Origin: JAHJQZ01 sp963667595
GTDB taxonomy: Bacteria > Pseudomonadota > Alphaproteobacteria > Rhizobiales > Devosiaceae
DNA: 64,000 bases
Reading direction: 5' to 3'
NCBI GenBank assembly: GCA_963667595.2
Contig: CAXXWD010000008.1
Span: 62,001 to 126,000 of the forward strand
A program made the position numbers and the translations under genes. Below the pieces are notes generated by a model. That model did not search any database and was not told the origin of the DNA. It saw only the letters and a list, made by a program, of their open reading frames with translations. Every line of letters starts with the position of its first letter. The stretch's first letter is position 1. Positions 44,277 through 53,726 of the stretch are shown here, piece by piece.

Positions 44277-45419
44277 CTATCGCGGCAGCAGATAGGCCCC
44301 CTGCGGCACCGGATCGTCGAAGGACTTGAGGCTCGTCGCCAACGCCTCCTCGACCAGGTGCTCGACGAGTTCGGGAAAGAGCAGCGGCTCGTCCGCCTGT
44401 TCCCAGAGGAAATAACCATAGGAGCCGGGAATCGGGTTGACCTCGTTGAAAAAGATCTCGCCCGTTTCGTCGTTGCACAGGAAATCGAGCCGCGGCGCAC
44501 CGCGACGTCCGAAGGCCTCGAAAACCTTGATGGCGTTTTCCTCGATCAGCGGCCGGCGATTGCCCGCCATGTCCGGCTGGATGTCGCGGGTCAGCGACAG
44601 CATGCCCTGAGATGGCAGCGAGGTGCCCTTGGCGCCACCGCCACCCTTGAGGTATTTTTCCTTGAAATCAAGCAGTTCGCTCGACGGCTTCGGCCGCTCG
44701 ATGGCCGATAGCTTGATGGCGCCGTTATCGTTCCGCAAGGCGACATTATATTCCACCAGATGCGGCACGCGCGGCTCGACCATGGCCAGACTGTCCTTGG
44801 TCAGGACCATGGCGCAAAGCCCGAGCACCTCGTCTTCCGTCTTGGCAATGCCGACGCCGATGCTCGATCCGAGATTGACCGGCTTGACGATGGCCGGCAG
44901 GCCGATCTTGTCTTTGACCTCGGCGAGAAGCCCGTCCCTGTCCATCAGCCGATCATGATCGACGACGACCTGCGGCAAAACCGGCACGCCGGCCCTGGCG
45001 GCGGTGATCTTGGTCAGGTCCTTGCGCATGGCGACGGCCGAATGGGTGGCCGAAAAGCCGGTCACCGGAATGCCGATCCATTCGAGCAGCCCGTGAATGC
45101 GCCCATCCTCGCCATAGCGGCCATGGAAAACCGGAACGGCGCAGTCGATGGGAATGGGGTCGCCCTTGACCGGCCTGATCTCGCCGCCGCGTTCGCCCCA
45201 GCCGAAGGTGATTTCGGTCACGCCCGAAGGCTTGGGGTGATAGGTCGAGACGTTTCTAAGATTGGGACCGATGAAGAAGCGATTCTCGAAATCGACATAG
45301 ACGGGAATGAGATCGTAAAGCGCCGGGTCGACCGCATCCATGAATTGCTGGGCCGTGACCACGGAGACATCGTGCTCCGGTGAGCTGGCTCCGAACAGAA
45401 CGGCGATTTTCTTCGGCAT
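44277..45419 (-). CDS. D-alanine-D-alanine ligase (second, complete copy with unusual active-site motif)
   Basis: A 380-residue ATP-grasp ligase. MPKKIAVLFGASSPEHDVSV opens the protein, FHGRYGEDGRIHGLLEWIGI (residues 98-117) and VKPVNLGSSIGVGIAK (178-193) are intact, as is LDFLCNDETGEIFFNEVNPI. The last motif reads NEVNPIPGSYGYFLWE (325-340) instead of the usual NTxPGMT, so the Asn ligand is kept but the residues around the second amino acid differ. It could join D-Ala to D-Ala or another D-residue. The frame stays open upstream, but the ATG after AAGGTGG gives the normal N-terminus. It is divergent from the hydrolase and MurF-like genes. Confidence 0.9.
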   Translation of the reverse strand: MPKKIAVLFGASSPEHDVSVVTAQQFMDAVDPALYDLIPVYVDFENRFFIGPNLRNVSTYHPKPSGVTEITFGWGERGGEIRPVKGDPIPIDCAVPVFHGRYGEDGRIHGLLEWIGIPVTGFSATHSAVAMRKDLTKITAARAGVPVLPQVVVDHDRLMDRDGLLAEVKDKIGLPAIVKPVNLGSSIGVGIAKTEDEVLGLCAMVLTKDSLAMVEPRVPHLVEYNVALRNDNGAIKLSAIERPKPSSELLDFKEKYLKGGGGAKGTSLPSQGMLSLTRDIQPDMAGNRRPLIEENAIKVFEAFGRRGAPRLDFLCNDETGEIFFNEVNPIPGSYGYFLWEQADEPLLFPELVEHLVEEALATSLKSFDDPVPQGAYLLPR

Positions 45420-45602
45420 CGGACGTTTCCACCTTTTTTCTGCCGCTGGTTTGGCAAATGCTTGCGGCGTTCCTGTGGCTTGCCTGAGCCTTGCATGATA
45501 AAGGCGACCTGGCCGGGCTGCCATAGCACGAACCCGAAATCCACGAACGGGATTTTCGTCAAAAAGGGCATGGTCAACCAGGCAGGTGAATCGAGGTTTC
45601 GC

Positions 45603-46352
45603 ATGCATTTCATCGAGATCGGACAGGGTGACGCACCACGCGTCGTTTTCGCCCATGGCTGGGGGCGATCGCATCACGATTTCATCCCGGCGGCGGAAGC
45701 CCTGAGCGGAACGGCCCGATCCATCCTCCTCGATCTGCCGGGTTTCGGAGAAACGCCCCGTCCCAAAGAGGCCTGGGACACGCGCCAATATGCCGATCAC
45801 ATCGCCGATTTCCTTGACGAAAAGGGCCTCGGACCTGTCGTCTTCGTCGGCCATTCCTTCGGCGCCCGCGTCGGGCTCAGATTGGCCCGCCATCACCCCG
45901 AACGCCTTGCCGGACTCGTCGTCGTCGCGGGTGCCGGCATTCCGCGCCAGCGCGTTTTCTGGGATCGGGTCAAAACTGACGTCAGGCAAAGACAGTTTCG
46001 TCTCTACCGCTTCTTCGCCGGCGCCAACGAAGCCCGGCGCGACGTGCTCGAAAAGCGCTTTGGCAGCCCCGATTATGTGGCAAGCAAGAAGCTCGGCATC
46101 CGCGACATTTTCCTCAAGACCATCACCGAGGATCAAAGCCCCGACCTTCACGGGATCGCGGTGCGCACCGAACTGCTCTACGGCGCGAATGACGCCGAAA
46201 CGCCGGTCGAAATCGGCAAACGCATGGAAGCGCTCATTCCCGATGCACGGCTGACGGTCCTGCCCGATCTCGACCATTTCTCCATTCTGTTCCGCGGCCA
46301 TCACATCATCGCGTCGCGGGCGAAATCCCTGCTGCCGGAGGCGACATCATGA
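45603..46352 (+). CDS. Alpha/beta hydrolase
   Basis: About 249 residues with the alpha/beta hydrolase fold: oxyanion region VVFAHGWGRSHHDF, nucleophile elbow VFVGHSFGARVGL (Ser in GHSFG), LYGANDAETPVE with the likely acid, and LPDLDHFSILF with the catalytic His. GAGG lies six bases before the chosen ATG; in-frame starts further up have poorer sites. The stop overlaps the ATG of the MurF-like gene (ATGA), so the two are translationally coupled. A role in cell wall precursor processing is suggested by this context only. Confidence 0.88.
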   Translation: MHFIEIGQGDAPRVVFAHGWGRSHHDFIPAAEALSGTARSILLDLPGFGETPRPKEAWDTRQYADHIADFLDEKGLGPVVFVGHSFGARVGLRLARHHPERLAGLVVVAGAGIPRQRVFWDRVKTDVRQRQFRLYRFFAGANEARRDVLEKRFGSPDYVASKKLGIRDIFLKTITEDQSPDLHGIAVRTELLYGANDAETPVEIGKRMEALIPDARLTVLPDLDHFSILFRGHHIIASRAKSLLPEATS

Positions 46353-47932
46353 TGGCGATTGTGGCGCTCGCCCTGTTCTTTCTGGCTCTTCTTTATTTCG
46401 GCTTCGTGCGGATGCGGACCCTTCTGGCCTATTTCCAGCAGGAGGAATACGACCCGGCCCGGTTCTTGATCGCCTGGCGCACCATCCGCCTTTTCGACGT
46501 CATGGCCAGCGTTGCGCTCATCATCGGCTTCGTTCTGGTGTTCCTGAACATCTGGCCGTCCGGCGCCATGGTGCTGATGGCGCTGGTGCTCGCGCTGATC
46601 GCCGAACGCGAACGCGGCTACACTTTCAAGAAATCCCTCACCATGACGCCGCGCGCCACGCGCCTCTTCCGGCTAGCCCTCGGCCTGGCCGGCCTCGTTT
46701 CGCTCATCGTGCTGATCTGGCCCGTCACCTCCATTCTGGTCATCCAGGCGCTGCCAATCGAATTAGTTATTGCTAATGCGATTCTCAAACCCGGCGAAGA
46801 CCGGCGCAATCAGGCCTATATCGACGAGGCGTCCGAAAAGCTCGCGGCATTCAAAGGCATTCGCATCGGCGTGACCGGCTCGTTCGGCAAGACCAGCGTC
46901 AAGCACATTCTCGGGCAATTGCTCACCCTCGACGCCCCGGTTTTCTACAGCCGTGGCTCGATCAATACCGTGCTCGGCCTGACCCGCCACATCCGCCAGC
47001 GGCTGCAACCGGCACATAAATACTTCATCGCCGAAATGGGCGCCTATCAAAAAGGGTCGATCGCGAAACTGGCAGATTTCGTCAAGCCCGGGATCGGCAT
47101 CATCACCGCCGTCGGCGAAGCCCATCTCGAACGGTTCGGCACACTGGCCGATACCGCCATGGCCAAGGCCGAACTGGCCGATTACGTGTGCGCCCATGGC
47201 AGGCTGGTCGTGGTCACCGAGGCGGTCGCCGCGCTTGAACCGTTCGCCAGACTGCGCGCGGCGCATCCCGACAAATTCGTTATCTGCGGCGCCGGCGACT
47301 CCTGCGACGTGCGGCTTGTTTCGTCCGAACTGACCGAGGCGGGCCGCAAGCTTTCCATCGCGCTCGGCGACAAGCGGATCGAACTCGTTTCGCCGCTTCT
47401 GGGGGCCTATAACGATCTCAATATCTGCCTGTGTCTGGCCGTCATCGATGCGGTGGCGCCGGACATTCTGCCCTTCGTTCCGGCGGCGGCGGCCGAACTG
47501 GAACAGGTGCCGCACCGACTTGAAAAGCGGGAAAGCGTCACCGGCCCCCTGGTTCTCGACGACGCCTACAATGCCAACGAAGCCGGCATGCGCGAAGCGC
47601 TCGCGGTCGCCCGCGCCCTGGCCGACCAGCGCGGCGGCAGAGCGGTGATCGTCACCCCCGGTATCGTCGAACTGGGCGCGCGGCACGCCGAAGTCCACGC
47701 GGAGCTTGGCACCCTTGCTGGCGCAACCTCGGACATCGTCCACATCGTCAATCCCGACCGTATCAGGAGTTTCGTCAGGGGAGCACAGGCGGCCAAGCAC
47801 GCCAGGGTCGCGACCCATGCCAGCCTCGTTGCGGCGCGCAAGGCCCTGGCCGAAGATTCGCTCGACACGAAAGATGTGATTCTTTATGCCAATGACCTGC
47901 CGGATGTGCTTGAAGAAAAACGAATTCTTTAG
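46349..47932 (+). CDS. Membrane-anchored MurF-like Mur ligase
   Basis: The 527-residue protein starts with hydrophobic helices at about residues 2-20, 50-87 and 105-146. These replace the UDP-binding N-terminal domain of ordinary MurF. The Mur ligase core follows: ATP loop GVTGSFGKTSVKH (174-186), FIAEMGAYQKGSIAKL, AVGEAHLERFGTLADT and LDDAYNANEAGMREAL, the last closely matching MurF's DDxYNAN. The C-terminal domain includes VTPGIVELGARHAEVH. It probably adds a dipeptide or related group to a UDP-MurNAc peptide, or a lipid-linked one, at the membrane. Since murF is missing from the dcw cluster, it may be the cell's MurF. Confidence 0.85.
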   Translation: MMAIVALALFFLALLYFGFVRMRTLLAYFQQEEYDPARFLIAWRTIRLFDVMASVALIIGFVLVFLNIWPSGAMVLMALVLALIAERERGYTFKKSLTMTPRATRLFRLALGLAGLVSLIVLIWPVTSILVIQALPIELVIANAILKPGEDRRNQAYIDEASEKLAAFKGIRIGVTGSFGKTSVKHILGQLLTLDAPVFYSRGSINTVLGLTRHIRQRLQPAHKYFIAEMGAYQKGSIAKLADFVKPGIGIITAVGEAHLERFGTLADTAMAKAELADYVCAHGRLVVVTEAVAALEPFARLRAAHPDKFVICGAGDSCDVRLVSSELTEAGRKLSIALGDKRIELVSPLLGAYNDLNICLCLAVIDAVAPDILPFVPAAAAELEQVPHRLEKRESVTGPLVLDDAYNANEAGMREALAVARALADQRGGRAVIVTPGIVELGARHAEVHAELGTLAGATSDIVHIVNPDRIRSFVRGAQAAKHARVATHASLVAARKALAEDSLDTKDVILYANDLPDVLEEKRIL

Positions 47933-48481
47933 GCTTTCTCAACCAATGCCGCGCATCACGGAGATCAAGCTGCAACCGTCATAAGTTCATCCAGTTTGTG
48001 AGGGACAATAGGCGGCACATGCCGTCGGGCGATGCAGCCGGAAAGGTTCCTGTTCGATCGTCTCAGGCGAAAAGCAGACATCTCAATGCCTTGTTGCGGA
48101 TAGGACCTGCGAAACGACATTTGCCGGACCGACATGATTGCGGTTCGGGTCTCGACCTGATTAATTGGACGAGAGGACTCAGTTTGAAATGATTGTGCGG
48201 CGACCGGAAATGGCCCATTCCGAGTCTGACAGGATCGAGTGCGGCAAGTCGAACCGCCTTTGTCGATTCTTCTCACGCCGCCGTACTGCCTGTGCCAGGA
48301 AGTCGCACGGGCTCTTCCGAAAGAGGCTTCGGCCAACCTCTTGTTCTCAAAAGCGTCTGGAAAGCGGCCCTGCGCGCGATTTCTATATTCAGGTTTTCGC
48401 ATGTCATGACCCAGATCATGGCAGCGCGACTCTGGTTCAGCATTTTAGCCGCGACATGAAGAAGCAAAGGCGAAACAGCCA
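47933..48481. promoter_or_regulatory. Intergenic region with FNR-like site upstream of the redox operon
   Basis: About 550 bases with no gene that I can support. ATGACCCAGATCAT at 48406-48419 matches the FNR/FixK consensus TTGAT-N4-ATCAA except at three bases, two of them the outermost. It lies 62 bases before the start of the flavoprotein gene, a reasonable place for anaerobic activation. Binding is inference. Confidence 0.4.
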
Positions 48482-50122
48482 ATGAGCACAAGACTTCGGG
48501 ATTTCACCCCCGCAATCGATCTCACGGAGACGCGCGGGACCGGCCCGGTGCGTCACAAGAGACCGGTCTATGTCGAACTTACGCCCCCTTGCAGCAATGC
48601 CTGCCCGGCTGGCGAAAACATCAGAGGATGGCTGTCTTTTGCCCAGGCTGGTCGATTCCGCGAGGCGTGGGAAACGCTGACCGCAGAAAACCCGATGCCG
48701 GCCATTCACGGGCGCGTGTGCTACCACCCGTGCGAGGGTAGCTGTAACCGCAAGGATGTCGACAGCGCCGTCACCATTCACGCCGTCGAACGGTTCCTCG
48801 GCGACCTCGCCCAGGCCGAAGGCTGGGGCTTCAAGGCCATCAAGGAGCCGAGCGGCAAGAAGGTGCTGGTGATCGGCGCCGGTCCGTCCGGTCTTTCCGC
48901 CGCTTACCACCTCACCCGTCTCGGCCATCAGGTCGAGATTCACGAGGCTGGTCCGATCGCCGGCGGCATGATCCATTTCGGCATCCCCGCCTACCGCATG
49001 CCGCGCGACGTTCTCGCCCGCGAAATCAAGCGGATCGAGGATTTCGGCGTCAAGATCGTCCTCAACCACAAGGTTACCGACCTTATGGCGGAAAAAGAGG
49101 CCGGCGGATTTGATGCCGTGTTCGTCGCCATTGGCGCCGGCGCCGGCAAACACGTAGACATTCCCGCACGTGACGCTGCCCGCGTACTCGACGCGGTCAA
49201 CGTTCTTCACGAGACCAGCGCTGGTGACCCGCCGCTCCTTGGACGGCGGGTCATTGTTTATGGGGGTGGCAACACCGCCATGGACGCCGCCCGTACGGCC
49301 AAACGCCTCGGCGCCACCGAGACGGTCATCGTCTACCGCCGCGACCGCGAGCACATGCCCGCCCACTCCTTCGAAGCCGACGAGGCCATCGAAGAGGGCG
49401 TGAAGATCAAGTGGCTGACCACCATCAAGGAAATCCAGGGTACCGAACTGACCGTGGAACGCATGGTGATCGACGAGCACGGCAAGCCGCAGCCGACCGG
49501 TGAATTCGACACCCTTTCGGCCGACTCCGTGGTTCTGGCGCTCGGCCAGGAAACCCAGAGCGAGTTCCTCAAGCAGGTGCCCGGTCTCAACTTCTCGTGG
49601 AACGGCACCGTCGAGGTTGGCCCGAACATGATGACGGGAGCCGAAGGCGTGTTCGCCGGCGGCGACATGACCCCTGGCGACCAGTCGGTGACCATCGCCA
49701 CCGGCCACGGCAAGAAGGCGGCCCGCTCGATCGACGCATATCTGAGGGGCACGGACTACACGGCACCGGAAAAGGCGCCGATCGTTTCCTTCGACATGCT
49801 GCATCTGCCGGTCTATTCGGACGCCGATCCGCGCCAGCAGAAGATGATCGAATCCGCCAAGCGCATCGCCGGCTTCGACGAGATCATCGCCGGCCTGACG
49901 TCTGAGGAAGCAAAATACGAAGCGCAGCGCTGCTATTCCTGCGGCGACTGCTACGAATGCGACAACTGCTATGCGTCCTGCCCGGAAAACGCCATCACCA
50001 AGCTTGGCCCCGGACGCGGATATGCCGTCGATTATGATAAGTGTACCGGCTGCGCGACCTGCTATTACCAGTGCCCGTGCCATGCCATCGAAATGATCCC
50101 GGAGACTACGTCCAATGGCTGA
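48482..50122 (+). CDS. GltD-type FAD/NAD(P) oxidoreductase with C-terminal 2[4Fe-4S] ferredoxin domain
   Basis: The 546-residue protein has an N-terminal cysteine-rich Fe-S domain (PPCSNACPAGENIRGW, RVCYHPCEGSCNR), an FAD-binding fold (VLVIGAGPSGLSAAYHLTRL), an NAD(P)-binding fold (VIVYGGGNTAMDAARTAKRL), and a ferredoxin tail with CYSCGDCYECDNCYASCP and CTGCATCYYQCPCHAIE. The tail resembles the delta subunit of 2-oxoacid oxidoreductases. The overlap of eight bases with nifJ indicates that it passes electrons between PFOR, ferredoxin and NAD(P)H in the cytoplasm. The exact direction and the preference for NADH or NADPH cannot be read from the sequence. Confidence 0.88.
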   Translation: MSTRLRDFTPAIDLTETRGTGPVRHKRPVYVELTPPCSNACPAGENIRGWLSFAQAGRFREAWETLTAENPMPAIHGRVCYHPCEGSCNRKDVDSAVTIHAVERFLGDLAQAEGWGFKAIKEPSGKKVLVIGAGPSGLSAAYHLTRLGHQVEIHEAGPIAGGMIHFGIPAYRMPRDVLAREIKRIEDFGVKIVLNHKVTDLMAEKEAGGFDAVFVAIGAGAGKHVDIPARDAARVLDAVNVLHETSAGDPPLLGRRVIVYGGGNTAMDAARTAKRLGATETVIVYRRDREHMPAHSFEADEAIEEGVKIKWLTTIKEIQGTELTVERMVIDEHGKPQPTGEFDTLSADSVVLALGQETQSEFLKQVPGLNFSWNGTVEVGPNMMTGAEGVFAGGDMTPGDQSVTIATGHGKKAARSIDAYLRGTDYTAPEKAPIVSFDMLHLPVYSDADPRQQKMIESAKRIAGFDEIIAGLTSEEAKYEAQRCYSCGDCYECDNCYASCPENAITKLGPGRGYAVDYDKCTGCATCYYQCPCHAIEMIPETTSNG

Positions 50123-53100
50123 AAATCAAGCCACAAAGGCCACAATGGATGGCAACACCGCCGTTGCCTATATCGCCTACAGGGTCAACGAGGTCTGCGC
50201 GATCTACCCGATCACGCCGTCCTCGCCCATGGCGGAACTGGCGGATGAATGGGCCTCCGCCGGCACCAAGAACATCTGGGGCAACATCATGTCGATCCAG
50301 GAAATGCAGTCCGAGGGTGGCGCCGCCGGCGCCGTTCACGGCTCGCTGCAGGCTGGAGCGCTGACCACCACCTTCACGGCCTCCCAGGGCCTGATGCTGA
50401 TGATCCCCAACATGTTCAAGATCGCCGGCGAACTGACGTCGACGGTCTTCCACATCGCGGCCCGGTCGCTGGCGACCAACGCCCTTTCGATCTTCGGCGA
50501 CCACGCCGACGTTATGGCGGCCCGCTCGACCGGTTTCGCCATGCTGGCCTCGAACTCGGTTCAGGAAGCCCACGACATGGCGCTGATCGCGCATGCCGCG
50601 ACCCTTGAGTCGCGCGTGCCGTTCATGCACTTCTTCGACGGTTTTAGGACCTCGCACGAAGTCAACACGCTGGAACTGGTGCCGGAAACGGCGATCCGGG
50701 AAATGATCAACGACGATCTGGTGCTGGAGCACCGGTCGCGCGCGCTCAATCCGGAGCATCCGTTCATGCGCGGCACGGCGCAGAACCCGGACGTGTTCTT
50801 CCAGGGGCGTGAAGCCGCCAACAAGTACTACAACGCGACCCCGGGCATCGTCGAAAAGGCGATGGACAAGTTCGCGTCCCTGACCGGCCGCCACTACAAG
50901 CCGTTCGATTTCTATGGTGCCAAGGACGCCGAGCGCGTCGTGATCGCCATGGGTTCGGGCGCCGACGTGGTGCGCGACACCACCAACCACCTGGTCAAGG
51001 CCGGCGAAAAGGTCGGGACCGTCGTGGTCCGGCTCTATCGTCCGTTCTCGATCGCGCATCTGCTCGCCGTCCTGCCCGAAAGCGTCAAATCGGTGGCCGT
51101 GCTCGACCGCTGCAAGGAACCGGGCGCAACCGGCGAACCGCTCTATCTCGATGTCGTCGCCTCTCTCGCCGAGGGCGTAGCCACCGGCAAGCGCAAGTCC
51201 ATGCCGCGCATCATCGGTGGTCGCTATGGCCTTTCCTCGAAGGATTTCGATCCCTCGCAGGTCAAGGCAGTCTTCGACGAACTCAAGAAGCCCGATCCGA
51301 AGAACAACTTCACCGTCGGCATCAATGACGACGTCACCCATACCAGTCTCGAGGCCGATCCCAAGTTCGGCATCGAACTCGACGACGTGGTCAGGGCCGT
51401 GTTCTACGGTCTGGGTGCGGACGGAACCGTCGGCGCCAACAAGAACTCGGTGAAGATCATCGCCGAGGACGCGGATCGCTACGCCCAGGGCTATTTCGTC
51501 TACGACAGCCACAAGTCGGGCGCGCAGACGGTCTCGCACCTTCGGTTCGGTCCCGAGCCGATCGGGGCGCCCTATCTCATCCGCACCGCCAGCTTCGTGG
51601 CCTGCCATCAGTTCCACTTCCTGATGAAGACCGACGTTCTGAAACAGGCGGCGCCGGGCGCGACCTTCCTTTTGAACGCTCCGTTCGGGCCGGACGAGGT
51701 GTGGAACCACCTGCCGCGTTCCGTGCAGAAGGAAATCATCGATAAAAAGCTCAAGTTCTACGTCATCGACGCCACTGCGGCGGCGCATGAAGTCGGGCTT
51801 GGCAACCGGACCAACACCATCCTGCAGACGTGCTTTTTCGCCCTGTCCGGCGTGCTGCCGCGCGATGCGGCGATCGAAAAGATCAAGCACGCCATCGAAA
51901 AGAGCTATTCGCGCAAGGGTCGCGCGGTCGTCGAGAAGAACTTCGCGGCGGTCGACGGTGCCCTGGAACGGCTGCACGAGGTCAAGGTTCCGGATGCGGT
52001 GACGTCCAATTTCGAGCGCCCGCCGCTGGTTCCGGACGATGCGCCGGACTTCGTCAAGAAGGTCACGGCTCCGATGATGGAAGGCCTGGGGGACGACATC
52101 CCCGTGAGCCTTATCCCGGCCGACGGCACCTATCCCACCGGCACTGCCGCCTGGGAAAAGCGCAACATCGCCGACGAAGTGCCGGTCTGGCGCGACGACC
52201 TGTGCATCCAGTGCGGTCAGTGCTCGTTCGTGTGTCCGCATGGCGTCATCCGCGCCAAGTATTTCGACAAGGCCGCCCTTGAGGGTGCCCCGTCGAGCTT
52301 CAAGTCGGCGCCGATCAACTCCCGCGGGTATCCGGACGCCAGTTTCACCCTGCAATTCTATGTCGAGGACTGCACGGGCTGCGGTCTTTGCGTCGAGGCT
52401 TGCCCCGCGCAGAGCGCCGTGGAACCGGGCGTCAAGGCCCTCAACATGCAGGACAAGGCCGATCAGGTCGAACCCGGCCGGGCCAATATGGCGTTCTTCG
52501 AGAAGCTGCCGGTCAATGACCGTGCGCGGGTCGATTTCGCCAATGTCCGCGGCGTGCAGTTCCTGGAACCGCTGTTCGAGTTCTCCGGCGCCTGCGCCGG
52601 TTGCGGCGAAACGCCTTACGTCAAGCTTCTGTCGCAGCTCTTCGGCGACCGCCTGATGGTGGCCAACGCCACCGGTTGTTCCTCGATCTATTCGGGCAAC
52701 CTGCCGGTGACGCCGTGGACCAAGAACAGCGAAGGACGCGGTCCGGTGTGGTCGAACTCCCTGTTCGAGGACAATGCCGAATTCGGCCTCGGGTTCCGTC
52801 TCGCCGCCGACAAGCATCTGTCCATGGCCCAGGACCTGTTGAAATCGCTCGCCCCCAAGGTTGGTGAAGATCTGGTCAAGGCCATTCTCGAAGCCCCGCA
52901 GATCCACGAGTCCGAAATCCGCGCCCAGCGCGAACGGGTGGCGGCACTCAAGGTCAAGCTCCTGGCCCTCAAGGACGACAAGGCCGCCGGGCATCTGCTC
53001 TCGGTCGTCGACCAGTTGGTCAGGCGTTCGGTCTGGATCGTCGGTGGTGACGGCTGGGCCTTCGACATCGGCTATGGTGGTCTCGACCACGTCCTGGCCA

Positions 53101-53714
53101 GCGGCAAGAACGTCAACATCCTGGTGATGGACACGGAAGTCTATTCCAACACCGGCGGTCAGGCCTCCAAGGCCACCCCGCTCGGCGCCATCGCCAAGTT
53201 CGCCGCCGCCGGCAAGCGGACGCCGCGCAAGGATCTGGCCCTACAGGCCGTGTCCTACGGCAATGTCTACGTGGCTCAGATTGCCCTGGGCGCGAACCCG
53301 CAGCAGACGCTTCAAGCCTTCCGCGAGGCGGAGGCCTATCCGGGCGTGTCGATCATTCTGGCCTACAGCCACTGCATCGCCCACGGCTTCGACCTCAAGA
53401 AGGGCCTGAGCCAGCAGGACAAGGCGGTTGCCAGCGGTTACTGGCCGCTGCTGCGCTACGATCCGGCTCTCAAGGCAGTGGGCAAGGCGCCGTTCCGTCT
53501 CGACTCGCCGCGTCCGACCATTCCGCTCAAGGACTATGCCTATAACGAGCTGCGCTACAGCGCGTTGGCGGCAAGCCGTCCGGAAGAAGCCGCGGCCCTG
53601 CTCGACGAAGCCCAGAAGCAGGTTGTCGAAAAGTACCATACCTATGAAGAGTTCGCGGAGATGGACGCAGGGCCAGACGCCTCGCATGCCATGGCCGCGG
53701 CGACCAAGCTGTAA
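50115..53714 (+). CDS. nifJ: Pyruvate:ferredoxin (flavodoxin) oxidoreductase
   Basis: A single-chain PFOR of 1199 residues that decarboxylates pyruvate to acetyl-CoA with reduction of ferredoxin or flavodoxin. Domain order is normal: N-terminal substrate domain (CAIYPITPSSPMAELADEW), gamma-type domain, two ferredoxin-like clusters CIQCGQCSFVCPHG (about residue 696) and CTGCGLCVEACPAQ (about 752), the third cluster motif CAGCGETPYVKLL (about 825), and the thiamine diphosphate site GDGWAFDIGYGGLDH (about 978) with DTEVYSNTGGQASKAT. The enzyme is usually oxygen-sensitive and indicates anaerobic or microaerobic metabolism. It is flanked by a GltD-type flavoprotein and a dihydroorotate dehydrogenase-like protein. 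Confidence 0.97.
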   Translation: MAENQATKATMDGNTAVAYIAYRVNEVCAIYPITPSSPMAELADEWASAGTKNIWGNIMSIQEMQSEGGAAGAVHGSLQAGALTTTFTASQGLMLMIPNMFKIAGELTSTVFHIAARSLATNALSIFGDHADVMAARSTGFAMLASNSVQEAHDMALIAHAATLESRVPFMHFFDGFRTSHEVNTLELVPETAIREMINDDLVLEHRSRALNPEHPFMRGTAQNPDVFFQGREAANKYYNATPGIVEKAMDKFASLTGRHYKPFDFYGAKDAERVVIAMGSGADVVRDTTNHLVKAGEKVGTVVVRLYRPFSIAHLLAVLPESVKSVAVLDRCKEPGATGEPLYLDVVASLAEGVATGKRKSMPRIIGGRYGLSSKDFDPSQVKAVFDELKKPDPKNNFTVGINDDVTHTSLEADPKFGIELDDVVRAVFYGLGADGTVGANKNSVKIIAEDADRYAQGYFVYDSHKSGAQTVSHLRFGPEPIGAPYLIRTASFVACHQFHFLMKTDVLKQAAPGATFLLNAPFGPDEVWNHLPRSVQKEIIDKKLKFYVIDATAAAHEVGLGNRTNTILQTCFFALSGVLPRDAAIEKIKHAIEKSYSRKGRAVVEKNFAAVDGALERLHEVKVPDAVTSNFERPPLVPDDAPDFVKKVTAPMMEGLGDDIPVSLIPADGTYPTGTAAWEKRNIADEVPVWRDDLCIQCGQCSFVCPHGVIRAKYFDKAALEGAPSSFKSAPINSRGYPDASFTLQFYVEDCTGCGLCVEACPAQSAVEPGVKALNMQDKADQVEPGRANMAFFEKLPVNDRARVDFANVRGVQFLEPLFEFSGACAGCGETPYVKLLSQLFGDRLMVANATGCSSIYSGNLPVTPWTKNSEGRGPVWSNSLFEDNAEFGLGFRLAADKHLSMAQDLLKSLAPKVGEDLVKAILEAPQIHESEIRAQRERVAALKVKLLALKDDKAAGHLLSVVDQLVRRSVWIVGGDGWAFDIGYGGLDHVLASGKNVNILVMDTEVYSNTGGQASKATPLGAIAKFAAAGKRTPRKDLALQAVSYGNVYVAQIALGANPQQTLQAFREAEAYPGVSIILAYSHCIAHGFDLKKGLSQQDKAVASGYWPLLRYDPALKAVGKAPFRLDSPRPTIPLKDYAYNELRYSALAASRPEEAAALLDEAQKQVVEKYHTYEEFAEMDAGPDASHAMAAATKL

Positions 53715-53726
53715 GGGAGGCTCTTG

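Noticed and set aside
47965..48402. A 145-residue minus-strand frame in the space before the PFOR operon
   Set aside because: Composition is arginine/serine-rich with no domain, signal or good ribosome site, and it would cover the likely promoter region of the redox operon.
50106..53090. A 994-residue open frame on the minus strand opposite nifJ
   Set aside because: It is antisense to a certain gene. High GC and codon bias leave long open antisense frames here and opposite many other genes; the product has no recognisable features.
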